From NCBI GenBank assembly GCA_928212115.1, contig CAKMRJ010000001.1, forward strand, positions 183,458,606 to 183,522,605: 64,000 bases of DNA, given 5' to 3'. Each line of letters starts with the position of its first letter. The first letter of the stretch is position 1. This stretch comes from Lactuca virosa (taxonomy: Eukaryota; Streptophyta; Magnoliopsida; Asterales; Asteraceae). This document shows, one piece after another, positions 22,766 to 33,177 of this stretch. The notes under the pieces were generated by a model, which did not search any database, had not been told where the DNA came from, and worked only from the letters and a program-made list of their open reading frames with translations. A program made the position numbers and the translations under genes.

Positions 22766-25563
22766 TTAGGATACTCTTTCCCATTCCCTATCTTGTTTAT
22801 TACATAAAGATTTCAAAGAAACTAAAGACCTTTTTGGACCAGTTGTTGATTTGGAAGGAAGGACTTTAGGTACCCATTGGTAATTTGGTTTGTGTACTTT
22901 CTTGTTAGACCGAATGGGATCCGTTTTACTTGCCTTTGGGTTGGGACTGCCTTTCGATTTAGGATTGTATTGTGTATGTGAGCTAGAGGACGACCCTTGA
23001 GATGACTTTGACCTCACCTGATTTGGTTTGGTTGAGCCATCTCTTGAGTTACCTTTTGATTTGTCCTTGAAGGCCTGATTCCTGGCCTTGTCATCATTCC
23101 AATTGTTATCACGGGGACGTGACCTAGAGGAATTTCTTTTGGAAGATCTCCCCCTTTTCACATTCGTCCATCCGAACTCAGAGAAGGGAGTATGTGAATG
23201 ATGTGGACAATTTCTAGCAACGTGTCCTGGAGTTCCACAATTAAAACAAGTCTGTCTTTTCAAGAAAGTGTTATTGGAGCTTGGTCCTGGCCCAAAAGAG
23301 TCTTGTTTCAAAGAATTTCCACAACCACATTTACATTTATCAGACTCTTTCACAACTTTACATGGTTTAAAATTTTCAAAAACAGGACTGTTTGAGTTTA
23401 AATTAAAAACAACATCACCACTAGTTTTAAAAGAATCCAAAACAACAGTCTTAATATCTTTGTTCACACAGTTATTTTAAACAGAAGCAACACAAATATT
23501 AGTCTTTGAATAGTTTTCAACAAAGATAGCATTAGTAAAGTCCTCCTTGTCCTCATCGTCTAATAATACTTGATCTGCACATGAGGTAAAAACATCAGTA
23601 TCGTTCACCTCAACACTTTTTGTGGGGCCAGATTGTTCAGTCTTAACTGAATTTAATACAGTGGGCTGGCCATACTGAACATGTCTTTCTATTTCTACGG
23701 TCTCAGAGGTAGAAAAATAATTATCATTAAAGAGAGGTTGTACGCTATGATAACATAATCCATTTTTCTGATTGTCTTTCCATTTCAATGGCTTCTCTAT
23801 CATAGATTCAACTATCTCACTTGACACATCAAATTTCTTAAAGTTAAAATCAACATCGTTAAATTTAGCTTTGAGTGCATGAAGTTCGGCAGTTAATTTG
23901 GCAATTTCCTCTTTAGCATACCGATGGTGAACAAATTTTGTGCTATATTCCTCCCTAAGCTTAATTAAGTCTTTATTTTGAGCATCTAGTTTTTCTTTAA
24001 GAGGCTGGTTTACTTTCTTAATTTCATATATTTCATTTTTAAGATCGAAAACTTCTCTAACTAGTAACTTATTATTCTCACGATATTTATTAAATTTATC
24101 TACGCAAGATTTAGAGCATGAAATTTCACTAACCTCTTTGGTGGTAGGAGTGGTGGAGACCATGAAAGCAAACTGCAACTCCATCATCTTCTCCTCAGCC
24201 AAGTCAGCATCCTCACCATCTTCAATCTGGGCAAGATTAGCTCTTCCATCTTCAGTAATATTAAGAGCCTACATCTGATCTTCCCACGAGAACTGCTGCG
24301 CCCCCATAGCTTGCTCATTATTCTAAGGCGCTTCTCTATTGTTTCCAGCTGGAACCAAAACCTTCTCAACATTATTCTCCACTCTAGGCTTGGTGCACTC
24401 ACGAGCAAAATGACCTGCCTCGTGACAGTTGTAACACCGCAACTTGCTCTTATTGAAACCCACCTTTTTATCCACATTCAATCCCCAGTTATTCTTGTCA
24501 GTTCGTTGAGTGAACTTCTTTTCCCTGAACACTTCCATGGAAATTTGCCATGATATATCCATTTCTTCAACATCCTTAGGTGGAATTTGATCAAGTTCTC
24601 CAATCATAACTGGAGGAACTAATTCACTAGCAACAAAGGCATTATAGCAATTCATGAATCCAGCCATCAGAGCCATGTTTAATTCAGCTCCTTTGGCAGC
24701 TGCTAGAGTCTGTGAGATGGAATTGGTGGTGGAACTGGACGCAGAGGAGTTGGGGGGATGCCATTGGTAGACCAAAAGATGGAGGAGCATGATGCGATGG
24801 TATAACTGAAAATGTATTATTAGTAGATGCTCCCAAGCTTGCAGATGAGTAGGAATTGACATGATTAATTTCTCTCTGCTTGTCATCCATGTCACAAGCT
24901 TTGATTATAGCCACCACTTCTGCAAGAGAGAGTTTGCTCTGTTCCTTAGTCTTCTTGATCATAGAAACATTCATATCCCAATTTCTGGGAAGTGAATTAA
25001 ACAACTTCGTTTATCTCAGAACGAGGCAACACAATTCCAGCAGTGCTCATTTCTGTGTTGAGAGTAATAAAGTGCTGCAACTGAGCTTCCAGAGTCTCCC
25101 CAAGAGCATGATTAAACATGTTGAATCTCGGATGAAGTAAATCCTGTCTGTTTTGCTTCATATCTTCACTTCCTTCATACACCTCCATCAAGGCTTCTCA
25201 CAAAGCCTTAGCAGATTGATATTCCCTGAAACCTTGAGCAATGTCAGGAGACAAAGCCGTTGTAAGAATAGACAGTGCCTTTTCATCATCCTCAATCTTA
25301 TCGAAGTCCTTATTGGTATAATCCTCGATTGGCTTGTCGACCACAGTTTTAGCTTCATCATCTAGAGTGGTTGTGATCTTGATTCGTCCTCTTAGGAAGC
25401 TTCTCCATACTTTGATATCCTTCATTTTAATATACTTTTCAAATCTGGATTTCCATTCAGGAAATCCATCAGCAGTCAGCAACCGGGGAATTCAAGTTGT
25501 AGACCCCATAACTGAGTCAAGATCACTCTGTATTGTAGAAAGGGAAGAGTTGTAAAAGTCCAT
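22766..25563 (-). pseudogene. Element B gag with two zinc knuckles and a coiled coil
   Basis: The probable start is the ATG at 25561-25563 (MDFYNSSLS). The capsid-like region occupies about 24700-25500 (FPEWKSRFEKYI, SLPRNWDMNVSMI). A first CCHC knuckle (CYNCHEAGHFARECTKP) lies near 24400-24450. A long heptad-like, lysine/glutamate-rich coiled coil spans about 23850-24120. A second knuckle (CFNCGTPGHVARNCPHH) lies near 23210-23260, followed by a basic serine-rich tail. Two knuckles separated by a coiled coil fit SIRE-type gag. Stops at about 25490, 25195, 24997, 24320 and 23474 and frameshifts near 25004 and 24760 disable it. Confidence 0.85.
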
Positions 25564-25951
25564 GTTAAACGGAAAAGTGAAACTGTTTGACCGAATTACA
25601 AAGTTTGACCAAAAACACCAGAAAGTCAAACTCTGACCGAAATGTCACAAGTCTGACCGAAAACTCTGTACACCGAAAACTGCAACCGATAAGTGTGACC
25701 GAATATTGGATCAAACCGAGAACTATGACCAGTTACCGAGATCTCTTCACACCGAGAACCACAAATCAGAACCCTGTTAACCTAACCAAGAACCTGAATC
25801 GAGCTGCCGAGAACGGAAACCCCCCAAACCGAAAACGATTAGATTTTGATTTTCGATGAACACGAAGAACACAACTGCAATTTTTCATCCAAAAACTTCA
25901 AAATTCCAAGCTAAGGTTAGTTTTATGCTAATTTGAATGATACTAACGCAA
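25564..25951 (-). other. Leader of element B with ACCGA word array
   Basis: This is the stretch between the primer site and gag. On the plus strand it holds about a dozen copies of accgaaaac, accgagaac, accgaatt and similar between 25588 and 25843. The same word forms the hairpins next to the TATA box in both LTRs of this element. No other coding signal is seen. Confidence 0.75.
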
Positions 25952-25963
25952 GCTCTGATACCA
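25952..25963 (-). other. Primer binding site of element B
   Basis: gctctgatacca is the reverse complement of tggtatcagagc, two bases inside the 5' LTR. It is the initiator Met-tRNA site and fixes the minus orientation. Confidence 0.95.
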
Positions 25964-25965
25964 AT

Positions 25966-26371
25966 TGTAAAACCCAATTTGTAGATCAATCTAAAACAAC
26001 TCAATTGGTGCGGAATCCCAATCAAGTAGACTAGCAATAAATCGATTAAGAACACGGATGAATAATCTCAATGCACACTATATTCGATAATAGTCAAGTA
26101 AAATGAAATCTCACAAACTCTTGGTTCTCTATTGTTCCCTTTAAATTCCGAAATCAACAACCTTTACAGTGCACTGATGAACAACTATTTATAGATAAAC
26201 CTAAACCCTAATGCTAAGCCCAACCCACACACCGAAATCTATTAAGGCCCACCAAAACCCCTTTGGGATTTCGGTCCAGACACAACCGAAATCTACCTGT
26301 TCTCGGTCCAAACCGAGAACACACAATGTTGTATAAAGTAAAGTATAAACCGCCTAAATAATGTATTAACA
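25966..26371 (-). mobile_element. 5' LTR of element B
   Basis: A 406-bp LTR matching 5515-5910. The minus-strand TATA box is at 26186-26194, with the CCGAAATC and CGAGAAC words upstream of it. It is followed by the GTTAA duplication at 26372-26376. Confidence 0.93.
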
Positions 26372-27046
26372 GTTAATCCACCAATACTCAGGATTGTCTT
26401 AAATCACTACCTACTTCCAAGAGTAAGACCGACTTAGAAGGTTTGAGAAAATTAATACTCGGGAAGTGGATTCTAAATATGCAAAAATGAAACACAGTAA
26501 TAAATTACCTGAACTTATAACATGACTAGCACTTTATCAAACCCCCATAAAATAAACATCAGTTCAGTTACAACTCATACTGCTAAATATTTCAAAACTT
26601 TATAAAACTAACAACTAAACAATTACACCATATCGTCAGCAAATCTAATGCATATAGATCTAGTATGACTATCATGCTTGATCCTTGATAATGATTTCAT
26701 TAATAGATCAGATGGATTCTCCTCTGACGATACTCTTTTCATAATAATGTCTCCATCCTCGACTCGCTTCCTCACGTAGTAGTATTTCCTGAGTATATAT
26801 ATTGAGTTACCATGGTCCTTGGGTTCTTTAGTCAATATCACTATACCCTCGTTGTTACAGAAGATTTCAATAAGATCCTTGATGCTTGGAACAACACCAA
26901 GATCGTCAAAAAAAATCCTTCAACCATGTAGCTTCTTTTTCAGCTTCGCTAGCTACTATATACTCTGAGTAGAGTCTGTCACGTTCTTGTACTTGGAACT
27001 CTTTCATGTAACCACTGCTTCATTGAGCAAGAATACCCATCCTAAT
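26372..27046 (-). pseudogene. Element C pol remnant: RNase H C-terminus and start of 3' UTR
   Basis: On the minus strand from about 27020 the copia RNase H end is readable (SEYIVASEAEKEATWLKDF, then EIFCNNEG, TKEPKDHG, VSSEENPSDLL), with a frameshift near 26915 and the terminal stop at 26623. It matches the RNase H ends of F and G. 26372-26620 is the start of the 3' noncoding region that continues at 5509 across element B. Upstream pol and gag are missing because the sequence switches to element D near 27047. Confidence 0.8.
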
Positions 27047-27552
27047 TGTCAAATAAAAAATTTACAAATAATAATATAGAAAATCCTATTTATGGTTTGT
27101 ATGAATCCTTTGTAAAATATCACATTTTATGACAAGATTCACAAGTTCCCTAGCTTTAGTTCTGAAAACTGTTTCTACGAGTTCATTTCTTAATCGTTTG
27201 GTAAAACTGTTTTCTATGTTAAAAAGCATACTGAATATGTAAGTATTTTATACGAAATAATATACTTTGAGTACAAGTTTCCTTGTACTTTTGCTTGTAT
27301 TCTCCCCCTGAAAACATGAAAAACTCAGAAAAGGTGTAGGGGTATGAACTCACTGTTTGACGTAGGATCTGGGTGTATGATCGGTTACTAATGCTGAGTG
27401 TCAACCGGTGTTTCGTACGCAAGTGGATCCTATTAACATGTGATATTGCATATGTGTGTTAGAATTAGGGTGTTTCATGACTAAACATGACGGGAAACCA
27501 CCCTAAAGACTTGGAAATGCTTGTCGGGACCCTATATGATCAAACAAGGGAG

Positions 27553-27825
27553 GTGTACGGCCAAAAGAGTGTGTGTGCGGCCAGGGAGTGCGGTCAGCAT
27601 GTGTGTGCGGTTGCACACAGGAGTGTGCGGCCGTATAGGGGGCGTGTGCGGTCGTACATGGGAGTGTGCGGCCGTACACTCTTCATTCATGCTCAAAATG
27701 TCGATTTCCGGGTGTTTCAAAGCCAATACCAAGTCCAACTAGCAAATGAAGGCCAAACTCTTCACCTTGGAGAGTCTTTAAGGTGTGTACGGCCACCTAA
27801 TGAAGGTGTGCGGTCGTACACCTTC
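27553..27825 (-). repeat. GTGCGGCCGTACAC word array, 3' LTR of element D
   Basis: About nine words of the type gtgtgcggccgtac, gtgtgcggttgcacac and gtgcggtcgtac are scattered in two clusters downstream of the TATA box. The 5' LTR has the same array at 34641-34912. Confidence 0.85.
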
Positions 27826-28046
27826 AAGTGATGAAGAACACGAAGAACATGAAGAGTTTTAATCTTAGATCAAGGTGTCTTACCACTATAACAAGCTGAA
27901 TGATGGAGTAATTCACGTTTTTGAGGCCCTTAGAGTGTTCTTGGATGAAGTTTTTAGAGAGAGAAAGTAGTATGTAGCCAAAAATGGAAAAAGAGTGATT
28001 GAGGGGTCTCCTCCTATATATGGAGGGGAGTGTACGGTTGGAGGGT

Positions 28047-28066
28047 GGGTGTGCGGCCGCACACCC
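28047..28066. promoter_or_regulatory. 20-bp perfect palindrome next to TATA, element D 3' LTR
   Basis: GGGTGTGCGGCCGCACACCC is a perfect palindrome about 25 bp upstream of the minus-strand TATA box. Three bases further on, gtgtacggtcgtacac (28069-28084) is near-palindromic. The regulatory role is inferred from position. Confidence 0.6.
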
Positions 28067-28273
28067 ATGTGTACGGTCGTACACTCCTCCCGAGAGGGTG
28101 TATGGCCCGAATGTTGTACTATGACTTGGTATTACTCGACCTAGTACCCAAACTTTGATTGTACGAGGCTTAGAACGCTTGATTAAACCCTTAAATGGTG
28201 TAAAATGGTGATAAAATCGAGTTTAATATTGATATAAAGTTCAATTGCACGGGATAAAAGTTTCGGGTTGTCA

Positions 28274-28292
28274 CATCATCCCCCCGTTAGAG
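28274..28292 (-). other. Polypurine tract of element D
   Basis: The reverse complement reads tctaacggggggatgatg immediately upstream of the 3' LTR, the same tract as in element A. Confidence 0.85.
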
Positions 28293-28328
28293 AGAATTTC
28301 GTCCCGAAATTCGAACATCGAATATAAA

Positions 28329-31300
28329 TCATGGAATAGAAAAGAGACGTGGATGCTTCTGTTTCATCTGATCTTCGCGCTCCCAAGTGAATTCAGGTCC
28401 CCGCTTGGCATTCCAGCGAACCTTCACTATCGGGATGCGACTTTGTTTCGTTCGTTTGATCTCTCTATCCATGATTTCGACTGGTTCTTCCACGAAGTTC
28501 AGGTTCTCGTTGATCTCAATCTCGTCAAGAGGAATCGTAAGGGTTTCGTCGGATACGCATTTCTTAAGATTCGAGACATGGAAGACAGGATGAATGTTGC
28601 TAAGTTCTTGCGGTAGACGAAGTTTGTAGGCTACGGGACCAATCCTAGCGAGGATCTCGAATGGTCCTATGTTTCTTGGATTTAGCTTTCCATGCTTTCC
28701 AAAGCGTATCATGCCTTTCCAGGGTGAGACTTTTAGCAGGACACGGTCTCCAACCTGGAATTCCAAGGGTTTTCGTCGCTTATCTGCGTAGCTCTTTTGT
28801 CGATCTCGTTAGGCCTTAAGTCGTTCTCGGATTTGTATGATCTTTTCGGTGGTTTCGCGGATGATTTATGGGCCAGTGAGAGTGTTGTCAAGTATTTGCC
28901 CCTTGGCTACCTGCGTGTCGCCCACCTCAGCCCAGCACAGAGGGGATCTGCACTTGCGGCCATAGAGAGCTTCGAAAGGCGCAGCCTTGATGCTTGTGTG
29001 GTAACTGTTGTTGTAATAAAATTTGACCAAGGGCAAATGGGTGTCCCACGACTCACCGAAGTCAATGACACATGCTCTCAACATGTCTACCAAGGTCTGG
29101 ATGGTTCTCTCACTCTGCCCATCTGTTTGAGGATGGTAAGATGTGCTCATATCCAGCTTAGTTTCAAGAGCCTTCTGTAGTGACTGCCAGAACCTCGAAG
29201 TGAACCTGCTATCTCGATCGGAGATAATGGACACAGGCACACCATGCAGTCGAACTATCTCTCGGATGTAGATTATCGTGAGTCTCTCCATTTTGAAGTT
29301 TTCCTTAATCGGCAGGAAGTGGACGGATTTAGTCGAACGGTCGACAATTACCCAAATGGCGTCGTGCCCACTCGGAGACCTGGGTAACTTGGTGATAAAA
29401 TCCATAGTAATTCTCTCCCACTTCCACTCAGGTATCTCCGGCTGATGGAGTAGACCTGAGGGCTTCTGATATTCGACCTTCACCTTGGCGCAAGTCAGAC
29501 ACTTGCCCACGAAGGTAGCGATCTCTGCTTTCATGTTCGGCCACCAATACAGTTTCTTGAGATCGAGGTACATCTTATCCGAACCTGGGTGAACGGAGTA
29601 TCTAGTCTTGTGAGCTTCGTTCATTACAACCTCTCTGTAACCACCGAACTTTGGGGTCCAGATCCGGTCCATGAGATAATAGACTCTGTCTCCCTTGATC
29701 TCTAAGTTCTTTTCCATTACTCTCAGGGCTTCACCCAACATGTTCTCTGGTTTCAAGGCTTCCAACTGAGCCTCCTTGATTTGCACGGATAAACGGGAAT
29801 GGATAGTCATGGTCAGTGCCTTCACTCTACGACCTGAGTACTCCTTCCGGCTAGGGGTATCTGCCACCACATTGGGCTTGTCGGGATGGTAGCGGATTTC
29901 GCACTCGTAATCGCTGAGTAGCTCAACCCATCGCCGTTGTCTCATGTTCAGCTCCTTCTGGTCGAAGATATGCTGCAAACTTTTATGGTCAGTGAAGATA
30001 GTGCACTTGATTCCATAGAGATAATGTCTCCATACCTTCAATGCGAAGACCAGTGCTCCCAATTCCAGGTCGTGTGTTGTGTAGTTGACTTCGTGTGCTT
30101 TCAGCTGTCTTGAGGCATAAGAAATGACTTTTCCCCGTTGCATGAGCACACAGCCTAGGCCCTGATTGGATGCATCACAGTAGACAACGAAGTCCTCCGT
30201 CCCTTCGGGCAGAGACAAGATAGGTGCGTTGCATAGGGCCCGCTTCAACGTTTGGAACGCAGTGTATGCCTTCCTCGCTTACCACGTGACCTAAGAAGGT
30301 TACTTTTCGAATCCAGAATTCGCACTTGGAGAATTTCGCGTACAACTTCTCCGTCCTTAAGGTTTCCAACACAAATTTCAAGTGCTGTCGATGATCCTCC
30401 TCACTTCTGGAATAGACAAGTATATCGTCGATGAACATGATTACGAACTTGTCCAGGAAACAACGACACACTCGATTCATCAGGTCCATGAATACCGCCG
30501 GTGCGTTGGTTAGACCGAAGGCCATCACTACAAATTCGTAGTGACCATACCGAGTCCGAAATGTTGTCTTAGGAACATCACTCTCATTGACTCGCAGCTG
30601 ATGGTACCTTGATCTTAGGTCTATTTTGGAAAAGTAACTGGCTCCTTGAAGTTGATCGAAGAGGTCGTCGATTCGAGGAAGAGGGTAACGGTTTTTTACT
30701 GTGAGCTTATTCAGCTCTCGATAATCGATGCACATCTGAAAGGATCCATCCTTCTTTTTCACAAATAAGATCGGGGCTCCCCAAGGTGAGGAACTCGGTC
30801 TGATGAATCATTTGCTGAGCAGCTCATTGAGCTGACTCGATAACTCCTACATTTCTGCCGGCGCTAGTCGGTATGGGGATTTGGCTACGGGGGTAGCTCC
30901 GGGGACTAAGTCGATGCGAAACTCAACTTGGCCTTCGGGAGGGATTCCCGGGAGATCTTCGGGAAAAACATCGGGAAAGTTGCAGACTTTGGGGATGCTC
31001 TTGTGGTCTTTAACTTCTTGCTTCTCGTTAATGACGTGGGCTAGGAATGCATAACACTCCTTTCGCAGGAGTTTCTGGGCTTTGATGCACGAAATGATAC
31101 GAAAGTTTGAACTGAGTTTATCATCGTAAATGACAAGAGTTTCATCAGAGGAAAGATTGAGACGGATAGCTTTTTCGTAACAAAGAATATCAGCATGATT
31201 GGGGCTCAACCAATCCATGCCGATGATGACATCAAAGCTTTTTATGGAGACTGGCATAAGGTCGATAGGAAAAGAATGATCGTTCAAGGTAAGGGTACAA

Positions 31301-31458
31301 CCTACGTATATATCATTAGTGCTCTCTTTCTCACCGTTAGCCATCTCAACGATAAATGTTTCAGTCAGTGGTTGAGGTTTATGTTTGAGAAGATGTTTGA
31401 ATGCATGACTAACAAAACTCCTCTCCCCGTGCCACCTGCTGTTGTTGTCTTGGGGCAA
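28329..31458 (-). pseudogene. Element D pol: protease remnant, RT, RNase H, integrase, chromodomain
   Basis: From 31458 downward: a protease C-terminal part (30847-31458) that lacks the DSG active site; reverse transcriptase (30270-30846) with GLTNAPAVFMD and FIDDIL; then a 460-codon uninterrupted frame (28866-30248). That frame carries RNase H (catalytic D25, E62, D87, D130) and integrase (zinc ligands H213, H220, C250, C253; catalytic D283, D344, E380). The 28329-28766 frame holds the GPF/chromodomain tail (RIPIVKVRWN). Relative to element A about 35 residues spanning the protease motif and about 55 residues between RT and RNase H are deleted. There are stops near 30843 and 30810 and a frame change between 28866 and 28766. 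Confidence 0.9.
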
Positions 31459-32585
31459 TTTCTCTTATAGTGCCCGACTTCTCAACAACCATAACAGGCT
31501 TGACCGACGCCTGCTCCAGATGCCTGATTGGTTGGTTGGACTGGTATTTTGCAAACTCGAGTTGTGTGCCCCTTTTTGCCACAGCTGGTGCATGACATTT
31601 CTCGGCATGGGTCGGGATTATGATGATAATTATACTTGTCGCACCGAGGAAGGGTACCAGCATATTTACTGGTAGGTGCTTGAGTGGCAGGAGCAGCGGC
31701 AGGAGTAGTAGCAGCGTGGACTGCCACCGTTTGCTGTTTCTTTGAGGGCTCCTGTGAAGACTGGCCCTTCCGTTGCTTCCAGAACTTTCTTTTCTCACCA
31801 CTCCATTTTTCTGGCTCAGGAGCGGCCGTCACATTATCAAGATCAACTCCGTGATCTATGAGAGTTTGTGCCAGACACTTAGCATTGTCAAAGGTGTTTG
31901 GCCTAGCAGCCAGGACATTTCCTTTGGTGGGTTGTGTCAGTCCCCATATGTATCTCTCTATCTTCTTGCTTTATGGGGTGACCATTCCCGGACAAATGAG
32001 TGCTAGGTCTTCAAACCTATAAGTGTAGGCAGCAATGTCGGATTCCTTCATCCTTAGGTTCCAGAGTTCGTGCTCTAGTTTCTGCATCTCGCCCCGTGGG
32101 CAGTACTCAGCTAGCATGAGTTCCTTTAAACTTTCCCAACCCGTAGCATTTTTCCACTGGCAGGGTTAGGGATTTGACACGACCATTCCACCGGGTCAGT
32201 GCCCTATTGGCGAAAGTGCAAGCGGCGAATTTTACTTTGTTGGCCTCAGAACAGGAACAGATTTCAAAAATGGACTCGATTTTCTCGAACCATTGAGTCA
32301 GGGCAATAACACCTCCTTTGCCGTCGACAGATGTGGGTTTCGCGTTCATGAAGTCCTTGTAAGAGCAGTCCTTCTGGTGTCCTTGACCACCTTCCTGATT
32401 TTGGGGATGAGTACCACTTCCTTGCCCACCAGATCCTCCAGAATTAATCTGCGACATAGCGGCAACCACAGCAGCAGTAACAGCTGCCTGGAACATAGCG
32501 GGATCAAACTGAGGGGGGCGGTGGTGGTGGTGGAGTGTCGTCGTTTCTTCTGATAGGTATTTTTCAGGGAGGCATCTTGTTCTAG
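31459..32585 (-). pseudogene. Element D gag
   Basis: It starts near 32583 with MPP followed by a proline run and FDPAMFQAAV. The gag core covers about 32040-32400 (TQWFEKIESIF, KVKFAACTF, CPRGEMQKLE). Two CCHC knuckles lie near 31480-31600: the first (CTSCGKKGHTTRVC) is intact, and the second (CYGC-EVGHYKRNC) has a stop inside it at 31479. Frameshifts occur near 32150 and stops near 32571, 32540 and 31974. Compared with element A, the upstream accessory frame is absent. Confidence 0.88.
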
Positions 32586-33162
32586 AAACAACCAGGAAGA
32601 AGAGGATGGTAAGTCCTCAAGATATATGAAACAAAATATATCTCGTCCTGATAATAAAGTGTTCTACCAAGCGATAAGAAAAGAAAGGTTACTAATGCAA
32701 GTAAGTTATCGCTAAGAAACGAATAGGTAGCAACACTAGGAACGAATTTCTACAATGTATTCGGCTCTAGCTAAAATACTCCTATAGTATTTTAAGTTGT
32801 ATGTTTTGTCCTTTTGATACCTTGATGTATGGATACTTGGTAAGTTTTAGGCCTGTTGCCACACCAAAGTCACTCCCAAGCACATGTTGGTCATGTCTCG
32901 AATAAATATAGTTGATCAGGCTATATTGACCCTCGACATGATTACATAACTGCCCAGGTTTAACCGCAATGTTCAATATCCACAATACTTTTGTTTCGTT
33001 CTACTCATGATATTGTTTCTGGTATGTAGGTATACTTGTATACTTTTTGTAAAAATACTTATATTTTAAAAGTATACTTTTAGTTCAGAGCACTTCGGCC
33101 CTTTTGTGTTTATAGTTGTATACCATGTTAGGTTCGGTATACTTAGTTCACTATAAACAATA
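32586..33162 (-). other. Leader of element D
   Basis: About 570 bp between primer site and gag, AT-rich and without a coding signal. Parts are homologous to the leader of element A (13600-13800). Confidence 0.6.
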
Positions 33163-33174
33163 GCTCTGATACCA
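33163..33174 (-). other. Primer binding site of element D
   Basis: gctctgatacca, reverse complement of tggtatcagagc, three bases from the 5' LTR. Confidence 0.95.
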
Positions 33175-33177
33175 ATT

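Larger units (their letters stand above)
5515..26371 (-). mobile_element. Copia element B (SIRE/Maximus-like), interrupted by element A
   Basis: Two LTRs of about 400 bp (5515-5910 and 25966-26371) flank minus-strand gag and pol. A perfect duplication GTTAA lies outside them (5510-5514 and 26372-26376). The Met-tRNA primer site lies inside the right LTR and the polypurine tract inside the left LTR, fixing the orientation. Domain order is gag with two zinc knuckles, protease, integrase, reverse transcriptase and RNase H. Removing the 11.8-kb element A leaves about 9.1 kb. Lineage is inferred from the long two-knuckle gag with a coiled coil and from reverse transcriptase wording such as YVDDIIFGS. 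Many stops and frameshifts make it non-autonomous. Confidence 0.9.
27047..28273 (-). mobile_element. 3' LTR of element D, truncated
   Basis: It matches 34140-35361 closely from aatttacaaataataatat to the gttgtca end. The part equivalent to 33178-34139 is absent. It includes the TATA box (minus ccatatatagg, 28014-28022), the 20-bp perfect palindrome at 28047-28066 and a GTGCGGCCGTACAC word array at 27553-27825. Confidence 0.9.

Noticed and set aside
27487..27831. A 114-codon plus-strand frame conserved in both LTRs of element D (also 34575-34919).
   Set aside because: It is antisense to the element, lies over the GCGGCCG word array and is conserved only because the two LTRs are duplicates.
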